A stretch of 64,000 nucleotides of DNA from Roseibium algicola. GTDB lineage: Bacteria; Pseudomonadota; Alphaproteobacteria; Rhizobiales; Stappiaceae. The notes under the pieces are model-generated. The model searched no databases and was not told the DNA's origin. It saw only the letters and a program-made list of their open reading frames with translations. The translations under genes were made by a program, and so were the position numbers. The stretch lies in assembly GCF_001999245.1 (NCBI RefSeq), contig NZ_CP019630.1, forward strand, positions 6,085,398-6,149,397, read 5' to 3'. How positions within the stretch are numbered: position 1 is the first letter of the stretch; each line of letters starts with the position of its first letter. This document shows positions 8,138-16,944 of this stretch, one piece after another.

Positions 8138-8638
8138 TTACTGACCTGCCGCTTCCTTGGCGATGGCATCCAGCAAGGCATTCACTTCACCGATAGCCGC
8201 CTTGGATTCCTCAGAGCCTGTTTCGCCGAGGTGACGATATCCGACCGTTACGGTGCCAGGCTGGTCCGGAGTTTCGTAGACGAATACCGAATAGGGGCAA
8301 TAGGCGATGTTCGCAGCGTCAGCCTCCATCACCTTGCGCGAGAGATTGGCCGAGCAGAACAACATGGCCTGCGCCTTGACGAAGATCTGCTTCTGACCAC
8401 CGACATCTTGTGATGTGCGATCCAGCATGTCGCCTATGTGTGAGACGTAATCGATGACCAGGCCATGATTGACGATGGCATTTTCAAGATCGAAACGCAC
8501 ATCATCAAAGGCCGCAGAAACCTGGTAGGCGGTAACGCCTTCCGGAATTGACTGGGCGCTGGCGGCTCCGGTGCCGCAAACTGCGAGGCCCACAAATGCA
8601 ATTGCAATCCGAAACGGCTTCCTGAAACTTTCAAACAT
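8138..8638 (-). CDS. DUF302 family exported protein
   Basis: This 166-residue protein has a clear signal peptide (residues 1-28, FRIAIAFVGLAVCGTGAASAQS) and a DUF302-like domain. Supporting segments are FDDVRFDLENAIVNHGLVIDYVSHIGDML and AMLFCSANLSRKVMEADAANIAYCPYSVFVYE, with two conserved-looking Cys. Start 8638 has GGGAGGA 6 bases upstream and is better than an ATG further out. It should be periplasmic. The DUF302 function is not established. The gene stands alone and is convergent with the AlkD-like gene. Confidence 0.75.
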   Translation of the reverse strand: MFESFRKPFRIAIAFVGLAVCGTGAASAQSIPEGVTAYQVSAAFDDVRFDLENAIVNHGLVIDYVSHIGDMLDRTSQDVGGQKQIFVKAQAMLFCSANLSRKVMEADAANIAYCPYSVFVYETPDQPGTVTVGYRHLGETGSEESKAAIGEVNALLDAIAKEAAGQ

Positions 8639-8737
8639 GCGACGTCCTCCCGAGCATGAAGACCAGAATACTCCGCTCTTCATGCCCGCGCCATTGATAC
8701 ATCGCAAATTTTGAATATTTCCTCGACTATCTCCGGC

Positions 8738-9811
8738 TCAGATATCGACCTCGACGGTACCGATCGGATTCGAGCAGCAGGCCAGAATGAAACCGGCCTC
8801 GATATCTTCATCGCTGATGCCGCCAGAGTGGACCATGTGAACTTCACCGGAGAGTTTCTTCACCTTGCAGGTGCCACACACACCGAACGTACAGCCCGAC
8901 GGGATATTGAGCCCTGCATCCTTTGCAACTGCCAGAACCGTGTCGGTTTCCGAACACCAGGAAGACACCTTGGAGTTGGCAAAGACGATCTGGGCCTGCA
9001 CGTCGTCCTGAGGTACGACGTCATCGAACTCTGTCAGTTCAGCCTTGGTTTCTGCCGGCGCCTGGAAGCTTTCCTGGAAATAGTTTTCCATGTTGAAACC
9101 GAGCGAGTTCAGAATCTCGCGCACGGATTCCATGAAGCCTTCGGGGCCGCAGCAATAGACTTCGCGCTCCAGATAGTCGTTGCACATCAGGCCCAGCATC
9201 AGCTGGTTGAAGTGCCCGCGATAACCGGTCCAGACCTCGTAAGGATCGCTCTTCGTGACGACGAAGTGCAATTGCAAACCGTTCACGCGGCTTGCCATGT
9301 ACTCAAGCCGCTTGCGGAAGATCAGATCAACAGGCCGGGTTGCGCACTGGATGAAACAAATGTCCGGATCCTCACCGCGCTCGAAAAGCGTCGTCGCCAT
9401 CGACATCATGGGCGTAACGCCGGAGCCGGCTGAAATGAACAGGTACTTGTTGTCCGGATTGCGCGGCAGATGGAACAGCCCAGCCGGTCCATAAGCCTTG
9501 ATCTGCATGCCGGGAACAAGGTTCTCCAGCATCCATTTCGTACCGACGCTGTCCTGCTGGACCTTTACCGTAACCGAGATATAGGCGTTCGTCACCGGCG
9601 AAGAGGAAATCGTATAGGTGCGTTGAACGTTTCCGCCAGGCACCGGGAGATCGAGCGTGATGAACTGGCCGGCCCGATAGACGAAAGTCGCGCCTGATGG
9701 CGGACGGAAGGTGAAGGTTTTCACCCCCGGCGCCTCGGGCAGAACACTCACGCATTCCAGAACTTCACTGTCGGACCAGACCGGCGTATCGCGTCCGGGC
9801 ATCGGGATCAT
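8738..9811 (-). CDS. Ferredoxin-NAD(P)H reductase component of a Rieske demethylase (GbcB-like)
   Basis: This 357-residue reductase has a FAD-binding barrel first (YRAGQFITLDLPVPGG and RTYTISSSP around residues 40-75) and then a NAD-binding half (ISAGSGVTPMMSMATTL around 120). A C-terminal plant-type 2Fe-2S domain has SGCTFGVCGTCKVKK plus a distal Cys in LACCSNP. This is the domain order of GbcB and stachydrine demethylase reductases. It passes electrons from NAD(P)H to the Rieske oxygenase encoded just upstream. ATG 9811 is chosen because GGAG lies 8 bases before it and it starts 4 bases after the oxygenase stop. Confidence 0.85.
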   Translation of the reverse strand: MIPMPGRDTPVWSDSEVLECVSVLPEAPGVKTFTFRPPSGATFVYRAGQFITLDLPVPGGNVQRTYTISSSPVTNAYISVTVKVQQDSVGTKWMLENLVPGMQIKAYGPAGLFHLPRNPDNKYLFISAGSGVTPMMSMATTLFERGEDPDICFIQCATRPVDLIFRKRLEYMASRVNGLQLHFVVTKSDPYEVWTGYRGHFNQLMLGLMCNDYLEREVYCCGPEGFMESVREILNSLGFNMENYFQESFQAPAETKAELTEFDDVVPQDDVQAQIVFANSKVSSWCSETDTVLAVAKDAGLNIPSGCTFGVCGTCKVKKLSGEVHMVHSGGISDEDIEAGFILACCSNPIGTVEVDI

Positions 9812-9815
9812 CGTA

Positions 9816-11102
<1,287 letters not shown>

Positions 11103-11199
11103 TTAGGCCCACCCGACCCCACCGCCGTAGCGCAAAAGCGTCATTTGGTTATCCATGTAAGACGCTGCCCAAATTTTCCGCGTGCAGTGCAGCATCACG

Positions 11200-13236
11200 T
11201 CAAATGTCCTTGACCAAACGTAACGCATCATAGATTGCCGCATGGGTGTTACGAGCCGCAACCGCATCGCCAATGCGGAAAAGCGCGAATGTGCCATCCG
11301 GGTTGGCCTCGAGAGGCTGCGGGCGGCCAAAAATCAACGCTTCCTGCTGAACAGCACCAAGGTTTTTCGACATCGGCTTCAGCTCGAAATAGAGTTCGTC
11401 CATCGGTATTGTACCGTGATTGACGACGATTTGGTCAAACTCCCGCTCTTCCGTGTGGCTGGAATAGTCTGTTCCGACGACCGCGGTGATCAAGTTCCCG
11501 GAACGCTTTGCAGCTTTCAGGCGGTAGGTGACCGTGAAGCGAACGTCCTTGTCTTGCAGCGATCGCATGTAAGGCACCAGGTTCATTGCCATGACATCCG
11601 GGGCGAAGGACCTGTCCGGCGTCATGATCTCCACGTGAGCGCCGGATTTTGCGATCATCTCGGCCGCCTGAAGTGCGGGATGATCACCGGCATCGTCGTA
11701 GACGAGTACACGTTTGCCCGGCTTGACGTCGCCAGCAATGATATCCCAGGCAGAGACAACAAGATCATTGCCTTCGCTCAGGACTTCCGTATGCGGCAAG
11801 CCTCCTGTTGCGACGATCACCACATCCGGGTTTTCTCCCGTGATATCTTCTGCTTCTGCAAAAGTGTTGAAACGGAACTTCACGTCTTTCGCCAGGCACT
11901 GGTCCATTCGCCAGTCGATTATGGAGATCATTTCGCGCCTGCGCTCGGATTGCGCTGTCAGCCGGACCTGACCACCGGCATGTGGCGCTGCCTCGAACAC
12001 GATCACATCGTGCCCCCGTTCACCTGCAACGCGCGCCGCTTCCATGCCGGCGGGCCCTGCGCCAACGACGACCACCTTCTTTTTCGTGTCCGCGAGTGGG
12101 ATCTCGTGGGGCATGGTCAATTCCCGACCGGTTGCCGGGTTGTGGATGCAAAGTGCATCGCCAGCCTGATAGATGCGGTCGAGACAATAGGTTGCTCCCA
12201 CACAGGGGCGGATATCCCCTTCTCGCTTTTCGGCAATTTTCCTGACCACCATCGGGTCGGCCATATGTGCCCGCGTCATGCCGACCATGTCCAGAAGCCC
12301 TTCGGCGATCGCATGGCGCGCTGTTGCGACATCGGGGATCTTGGCCGCATGGAAGGTCGGCATGCCGACTTCCTTCTTGATGCGGCCGGCAAAATCCAGA
12401 TGCGGGGCGTTGCGCATGCCCTGGACGGGAATCACGTCGGTGAGCCCCGGATCAGTGTCGATGTGGCCCCGAATGACATTGAGGAAGTCGACCTGTCCCG
12501 TAGCCTTCAGGCGACGGGCAATTTCAAGACCTTCGTCTTGCGTGATGCCTCCGTCCAGATCCTCATCCGCGGTAAAACGGATGCCCAGAATGAAGTCGTC
12601 ACCAACCCTCTGCCGAACCGCCTCGATGACTTCGAGCGAAAAGCGCATCCGGTTTTCCAGTGAACCACCGTACGGCCCATCCAGCGTGTTGGTGACCGGC
12701 GACCAGAACTGGTCCATCAGGTGACCGTAGGCCTGCAGCTCTATGCCATCCATTCCGCCGGCCTTCATGCGTTCAGCCGCGTCGGCATAGTCGGCTATGA
12801 TGCGGGCGATGTCCCACTCTTCGACCTGCTTGGGAAAGGCCCGGTGCGCTGCTTCACGTTCATGGCTGGACGAAACCGCAGGTAACCAGTCCCCCTTGTT
12901 CCAGTGTGTCCGGCGACCAAGATGGGTCAGCTGGATCATCACCGCACAATCGTGTTCGTGGCAGGCATCCGTAAGCCGCTTGATCCACGGCACGACTTCG
13001 TCCTTGTAGGCAAGGATATTGTTGAAGACGGGCGGCGAGTTGCGAGAGACGGCCGCGGAGCCGGCGGTCATGGTCAGTGCGACACCGGCCTTTGCCCGGA
13101 CCTCGTGATAGGCGCGATACCGGTCCTTCGGCATGCCATCCTCAGGATACGCAGGCTCGTGCGACGTGATCATGATCCGGTTTTTCAGCGTCAAATGTTT
13201 CAGCTGATAGGGCTGCAACAACGGATCTTTCGACAT
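11200..13236 (-). CDS. FMN/FAD/Fe-S N-methyl amine demethylase (StcD/DgcA/HpbA-like)
   Basis: This 678-residue protein joins an N-terminal old-yellow-enzyme TIM barrel (residues 1-350; MIQLTHLGRRTHW near 105, DGIELQAYGHLMDQFWSP near 165) to a C-terminal pyridine-nucleotide-disulfide-type half (VVVVGAGPAGMEAARVAGERG near 390). A Cys-rich 4Fe-4S segment, RPCVGATYCLDRI plus a later Cys, lies between them. This is the layout of dimethylglycine dehydrogenase subunit DgcA and N-methylproline demethylase StcD. It would act on the product of the Rieske enzyme downstream. ATG 13236 follows GGAGAGGAAAGAG. Confidence 0.82.
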   Translation of the reverse strand: MSKDPLLQPYQLKHLTLKNRIMITSHEPAYPEDGMPKDRYRAYHEVRAKAGVALTMTAGSAAVSRNSPPVFNNILAYKDEVVPWIKRLTDACHEHDCAVMIQLTHLGRRTHWNKGDWLPAVSSSHEREAAHRAFPKQVEEWDIARIIADYADAAERMKAGGMDGIELQAYGHLMDQFWSPVTNTLDGPYGGSLENRMRFSLEVIEAVRQRVGDDFILGIRFTADEDLDGGITQDEGLEIARRLKATGQVDFLNVIRGHIDTDPGLTDVIPVQGMRNAPHLDFAGRIKKEVGMPTFHAAKIPDVATARHAIAEGLLDMVGMTRAHMADPMVVRKIAEKREGDIRPCVGATYCLDRIYQAGDALCIHNPATGRELTMPHEIPLADTKKKVVVVGAGPAGMEAARVAGERGHDVIVFEAAPHAGGQVRLTAQSERRREMISIIDWRMDQCLAKDVKFRFNTFAEAEDITGENPDVVIVATGGLPHTEVLSEGNDLVVSAWDIIAGDVKPGKRVLVYDDAGDHPALQAAEMIAKSGAHVEIMTPDRSFAPDVMAMNLVPYMRSLQDKDVRFTVTYRLKAAKRSGNLITAVVGTDYSSHTEEREFDQIVVNHGTIPMDELYFELKPMSKNLGAVQQEALIFGRPQPLEANPDGTFALFRIGDAVAARNTHAAIYDALRLVKDI

Positions 13237-13323
13237 CTCTTTCCTCTCCGGGCATTCCACCGCGTCACGGATTTCCTCAGGTTTGCAAAGATTAATTCCC
13301 GCCGATCATCTTTGAAAAGTCTA

Positions 13324-13347
13324 AAAAGCGACATATGTGTCGCTTTT
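13324..13347. promoter_or_regulatory. Operator 1, perfect 10 bp dyad (AAAAGCGACA-TATG-TGTCGCTTTT)
   Basis: Two 10-base arms are separated by 4 bases, in the gap between the divergent demethylase operon and the TetR gene. The core CGACA-N4-TGTC recurs 21 bases further on. The size and placement fit a TetR-dimer operator controlling both directions. Confidence 0.7.
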
Positions 13348-13349
13348 GT

Positions 13350-13362
13350 CGACATTGGTGTC
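13350..13362. promoter_or_regulatory. Operator 2, imperfect copy of the same dyad core (CGACA-TTGG-TGTC)
   Basis: This repeats the CGACA-N4-TGTC core of the neighbouring dyad. The centres are 21 bases apart, two helical turns, so two dimers could bind on the same DNA face. It lies 44 bases upstream of the TetR start. Confidence 0.55.
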
Positions 13363-13405
13363 AATTTTGATTGCCGGTAGGCCGGTGCTTTGTTATCGCA
13401 AGCAC

Positions 13406-14059
13406 ATGAGCGACCTATTGATCGAAAAAACGTCCGGTTGGCGCGGCACACGTGAAATCTGGATCGAAGCTGCCTACCAGGCGCTGATTGAACATGGCAT
13501 TGATGCCGTCAAGGTGATGCCCCTGGCCGACAGGCTCGGTCTGTCGCGGACCAGTTTCTACGGCCATTTCTCAGACCGGAACGACCTGCTCGACGCCTTG
13601 ATCACCCAGTGGCAAACGAAAAACACCGGCAATCTGGTCAAACGGACCGAGGATTACGCGGAGACAATCACCGAGGCGATCCTGAACCTTTTCGATTTGT
13701 GGCTGCTGCCGGAGCTGTTCGATTCCCGGCTGGAATTTGCGATGCGCAACTGGGCACATGCGGATCCGGACCTGACACCCATGCTGGAAGAAGCCGACCG
13801 TGTACGCATCGAGGCTTTTACGGCGATGTTCGAACGTTTTGGCTATGAACACGCCTCGGCCGACGTGAGAGCCAACACCATGTATCTGACGCAGATCGGC
13901 TATATCTCCATCGTCAAGGATCGGCCGAGCGAGCCGCTTGGCCCCAGGCTTCAGCGCATGCCCCACTACATCGAGATCTTTACCGGGAAAACCGTATCCG
14001 ATGCCGAATTCGCCAGGTTTCGCGCGCGTCATCCGCTGGGTCCCGGTAAGACTGAATGA
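13406..14059 (+). CDS. TetR-family transcriptional regulator of the demethylase operon
   Basis: This 217-residue protein has an N-terminal helix-turn-helix: WIEAAYQALIEHGIDAVKVMPLADRLGLSRTSFYGHFSDRNDLLDAL, residues 18-65. A helical ligand domain with family-variable sequence follows. ATG 13406 is taken as the start because the DNA-binding domain begins about 17 residues later. It is divergent from the StcD/DgcA-like gene across a tandem dyad that should be its operator. The inducer is probably a betaine or demethylation intermediate, by inference from context only. Confidence 0.85.
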   Translation: MSDLLIEKTSGWRGTREIWIEAAYQALIEHGIDAVKVMPLADRLGLSRTSFYGHFSDRNDLLDALITQWQTKNTGNLVKRTEDYAETITEAILNLFDLWLLPELFDSRLEFAMRNWAHADPDLTPMLEEADRVRIEAFTAMFERFGYEHASADVRANTMYLTQIGYISIVKDRPSEPLGPRLQRMPHYIEIFTGKTVSDAEFARFRARHPLGPGKTE

Positions 14060-14113
14060 TTATGGGTGACCACGACCCGAGTTGATCCTATCCTGCCCCG
14101 ACAAGGAAGGATC

Positions 14114-14977
14114 ATGACCACCTCGCAAGACGCCTCAACGCCCTCCTCCTCGGTTCCCCCCGGCATTGATGCCGGTTTCTGGCGCCGGACAGCACCGCCG
14201 GACTTGCGCAGCCTTTTCACCGACATCATCGGCTACGAAGAGCGAAACCCTCAGACGAACAGGCAGGTTGAAACCGCCTCGCTGACCATTCCGCTCATCC
14301 TGAGTTTCGGCGATCCGTTTGAAATCGCGCTCGGTCAGCATCCAACCGCTGAAAACGAGCGTCCCACCTTTCTGGCTGGGCTCAGCAGTTCTCCGGTTTT
14401 CATTCAGTCAAATGGCCGTGCCAAATGCCTGCAGATCAACTTTACTCCCATCGGTGCCCGTCATTTTTTCCGGTTCCCCATGGACCTGCTGACAGACCAG
14501 ATGTTGCCGTTTGCCGATGTCGCGGAACCGGAACTGGCTGAATTTGTCCGCTGGATCGAGGATCTGACAAGCTGGAATGCGCGGCTTGATCATGCCCTTG
14601 CCTACGTCATCAAACGCCTACGGCAAGACACCGTCCAACGAACGCCGGCGGACCATGTGTTGCGACGGCTACTTGAAACCGGAGGCCAGGTCTCAGTCAC
14701 ATCGTTGGCTAAGGAGATTGGCTGGAGCCGAAAGCACCTGGCACAAAAATTTCGGAAGGATATCGGCCTTCGACCCAAGACGGTTGCCCGGGTGATCCGC
14801 TTCGGCAAGGTACTCAAACATGCTCAGAACTGTTGCGACATCGATTGGGCCGGCTTGGCGGTCGATTGTGGTTACTCCGATCAGGCCCATCTCATTCGGG
14901 ACTTTTCCGAGTTTTCCGGTCAGTCACCGGAAGCCTGGCGCGCACGGCTGCTGAATGGCACTGCCAACACCTGGTAG
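14114..14977 (+). CDS. AraC-family transcriptional regulator
   Basis: This 287-residue protein has an N-terminal sensing region of about 180 residues and a C-terminal double helix-turn-helix. VTSLAKEIGWSRKHLAQKFRKDIGLRPKTVARVIRF is the first HTH, and IDWAGLAVDCGYSDQAHLIRDFSEFSGQSPEAWR is the second, carrying the AraC signature. ATG 14114 is preceded by AAGGAAGGATC and is preferred to the upstream in-frame codon at 14066. It lies 66 bases before a VOC-family gene, which is a likely target or partner. Confidence 0.87.
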   Translation: MTTSQDASTPSSSVPPGIDAGFWRRTAPPDLRSLFTDIIGYEERNPQTNRQVETASLTIPLILSFGDPFEIALGQHPTAENERPTFLAGLSSSPVFIQSNGRAKCLQINFTPIGARHFFRFPMDLLTDQMLPFADVAEPELAEFVRWIEDLTSWNARLDHALAYVIKRLRQDTVQRTPADHVLRRLLETGGQVSVTSLAKEIGWSRKHLAQKFRKDIGLRPKTVARVIRFGKVLKHAQNCCDIDWAGLAVDCGYSDQAHLIRDFSEFSGQSPEAWRARLLNGTANTW

Positions 14978-15043
14978 GTAACAAAACTTCAATCCCGCAA
15001 AATCGCGAAGAGCTATCACCTCCTTCATCAAAGGAGGTACGAC

Positions 15044-15454
15044 ATGTCTCATGAAGCAAGCAGAATTTATCCCGTTTTCCGGTTCGGCAATGCCAATGCG
15101 ATGATCAAGTGGCTCGCAGATTCATTCGGGTTTGTCGAACACGAAGTGCACAGGGACGACCAGGGCACTGTGGTGCATGCAGAGCTGGCTTTCGGATCAG
15201 CCATGGTCATGGTCGGTCAGGCTCGCGACGACGCTTTTGCAAAGATCATCGGGCATCCGGACGGCCCTTGCGGCAAGGCAATCTACCTGGCAGTGGAGAA
15301 TGCCGACAAACTGTTCGACCGCGCCACTGCGGCTGGGGCGACAATCCTGGAGGGGTTGACGAACCGGGACTACGGCAGCCGGGAATTCATTTGCCAGGAT
15401 CCTGAAGGAAACATCTGGAGCATCGGCACCTATTGGCCCAAAACGTCCACGTGA
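15044..15454 (+). CDS. VOC/glyoxalase-fold protein
   Basis: This 136-residue single-domain vicinal-oxygen-chelate protein opens with IYPVFRFGNANAMIKWLADSFGF, contains VVHAELAFGSAMVMVGQ, and ends DYGSREFICQDPEGNIWSIGTY with the metal-ligand Glu region. The start has a near-perfect Shine-Dalgarno (AAAGGAGGT, 7 bases upstream). Family members include glyoxalases, antibiotic-binding proteins and PhnB-like proteins. The pairing with an AraC regulator suggests an induced detoxification or binding role. Nothing identifies the ligand. Confidence 0.8.
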   Translation: MSHEASRIYPVFRFGNANAMIKWLADSFGFVEHEVHRDDQGTVVHAELAFGSAMVMVGQARDDAFAKIIGHPDGPCGKAIYLAVENADKLFDRATAAGATILEGLTNRDYGSREFICQDPEGNIWSIGTYWPKTST

Positions 15455-15519
15455 ACCAACCAGAAGACCGAATGAACCTCAGGGTTCGCTGGCCGGAACG
15501 GATCGTGTTGCCGGCCAGT

Positions 15520-16014
15520 TCACTTGTCCCGGTCGGGTTTAGGCTTTTCAGGTGCCACATAGCTGAGCGGCAAGGCCGTGGTGTTCTTGATCTGCTCCAT
15601 GGCGAAGGTGGTCGAGACATCCGAAATGTCGATCCGGGAAATCAGCTTCTTGTAAAAGGCGTCATAGGCCTCGATGTCCGGCACGGCGACACGCAACAGA
15701 TAGTCGACCTGACCTGCCATCCTGTAGAATTCGACCACTTCGGGAAACTCCCGGATGACATCGGCGAATTTCTTCAGCCAGTCTTCGGAGTGCTGGCTCG
15801 TGGTAATGGCGACGAAGGCCGTTACTTTCGCATTGACCTTTGCCGGGTCCAGCAAGGCGACGCGGCCGGTGATGACACCGTCCTCTTCCATTTTCTGGAT
15901 GCGCCGCCAGCACGGCGTGGTCGACAGCCCCACCCTGCGGCCGATTTCAGCCACCGGAACGGTACAATCTTCCTGGAGAATGGACAGGATGCGACGGTCG
16001 ATACGATCAATCAT
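15520..16014 (-). CDS. Lrp/AsnC-family transcriptional regulator
   Basis: This 164-residue regulator has an N-terminal winged HTH (IDRIDRRILSILQEDCTVPVAEIGRRVGLSTTPCWRRIQKMEEDG, residues 2-47) and a C-terminal RAM/AsnC effector domain (AFVAITTSQ and EFYRMAGQVDYLLRVAVPDI near residues 70-115). ATG 16014 gives the normal family length and N-terminus. In-frame extension to 16131 is possible but would add a non-family leader. It lies downstream of the uracil-DNA glycosylase gene, separated by 155 AT-rich bases that hold two inverted repeats and are probably its own regulatory region. Confidence 0.88.
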   Translation of the reverse strand: MIDRIDRRILSILQEDCTVPVAEIGRRVGLSTTPCWRRIQKMEEDGVITGRVALLDPAKVNAKVTAFVAITTSQHSEDWLKKFADVIREFPEVVEFYRMAGQVDYLLRVAVPDIEAYDAFYKKLISRIDISDVSTTFAMEQIKNTTALPLSYVAPEKPKPDRDK

Positions 16015-16080
16015 GAATTCAAGATCCGGCCAGGAGCAACAGAGATTCCCGACCGCGCAGACCGCAACATGTTGGGAAAT

Positions 16081-16127
16081 CATTTTCATTGAAGATAAAA
16101 ACTCGTAACTGAGTTTCAATGAAAATG
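16081..16127. promoter_or_regulatory. 13 bp inverted repeat upstream of the Lrp-family gene
   Basis: CATTTTCATTGAA (16081-16093) and TTCAATGAAAATG (16115-16127) are perfect complements with a 21-base centre. The pair lies 67-113 bases upstream of the Lrp-type start codon. AT-rich spaced dyads suit Lrp/AsnC multimers and autoregulation. Confidence 0.5.
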
Positions 16128-16129
16128 TC

Positions 16130-16151
16130 AATTCTCACCGAAATGAGAATT
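16130..16151. promoter_or_regulatory. 8 bp inverted repeat AATTCTCA-N6-TGAGAATT
   Basis: This is a second perfect dyad directly beside the 13 bp one, between the Lrp gene and the glycosylase stop. It may be a second Lrp-type site. Its right arm (AGAATTATTTTC) also loosely recalls alphaproteobacterial iron-control boxes, so iron-responsive control is an alternative. Confidence 0.4.
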
Positions 16152-16169
16152 ATTTTCGAATTCCAGCAA

Positions 16170-16832
16170 TTAGGGCACCATTGTAAGGCGCTGAACCTCG
16201 CCTCTAAGAACTGGCAGCAGCTCGGTTTCAAACCACGGGTTCTTTCTCAGCCACGCATTGTTGCGCCAGGAAGGATGCGGCAACGGCAGGACCGCCGGTT
16301 TGCCGTCCATCTGCCGAGCAAAATGCTGACGCCAGTTCGACACTGTCTCGGTAAGGGATTTCTGCCGGTTTGACCTAAGATGATAGGCTTGGGCGTATTG
16401 GCCGATAACCAGCACCAGTTCGATCTGCGGCATGGCGGCAAACAAGCGGTCATGCCAGGCCTTGCGGCATTCGGTGCGCGGCGGCAGATCGCCCCCTTTT
16501 GCGTCCAGTCCAGGAAAACAAAACCCCATCGGCACGATGGCCAGTTTACCGGCGTCGTAGAAAATATCCTCCTCGATGCCCATCCAGTTTCTCAACCGGT
16601 CACCTGAAGGATCGGTGAACGGTCTGCCGCTCTGGTGAACGCGTGTGCCTGGCGCTTGTCCGCAGACACAAAGCCTTGCTGTTCCAGACACTTGCAGAAC
16701 TGGTCTGGGCTCATGCGGTAACGCCGACTTTTCAGGGTTCTCAACGCAGATCCGGCACGACCGCACGTCAGCGGCAAGTCTGTCGAGTGTTTTCGAATTC
16801 GTCTTTTCTGACAATGAGTTGCACCTTGGCAC
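16170..16832 (-). CDS. Uracil-DNA glycosylase family protein
   Basis: This 220-residue protein has the UDG-superfamily motifs CVCGQAPGTRVHQSGRPFTD (motif 1, near residue 56, a family 4/5-like GQAPG) and LPLPHPSWRNN (motif 2, near residue 182). An N-terminal C-X2-C pair (CRIC) and other cysteines are present, but a full 4Fe-4S set is not evident. It would remove uracil or related bases in DNA repair. The start is a GTG at 16832 or a TTG at 16814. An in-frame stop just upstream rules out anything longer, and no nearby ATG exists. Confidence 0.8.
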   Translation of the reverse strand: MPRCNSLSEKTNSKTLDRLAADVRSCRICVENPEKSALPHEPRPVLQVSGTARLCVCGQAPGTRVHQSGRPFTDPSGDRLRNWMGIEEDIFYDAGKLAIVPMGFCFPGLDAKGGDLPPRTECRKAWHDRLFAAMPQIELVLVIGQYAQAYHLRSNRQKSLTETVSNWRQHFARQMDGKPAVLPLPHPSWRNNAWLRKNPWFETELLPVLRGEVQRLTMVP

Positions 16833-16944
16833 AGCCTGTTAACACTTCCCTTACCACGATCTTGAGGATGATCTTAAGGAATGGTGAGTCAGGTTGAATA
16901 AACACGCGGCAACGCGATAACAAAATCAAAACTTTGGGCAGCAA

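Noticed and set aside
11242..12663. 473-codon open frame on the plus strand, antisense to the StcD/DgcA-like gene
   Set aside because: It has no family features and mirrors codon bias of the real gene. Similar long antisense frames lie opposite cydA (54040-55524), cydC (57176-58765) and mmsA (61641-63110) for the same reason.
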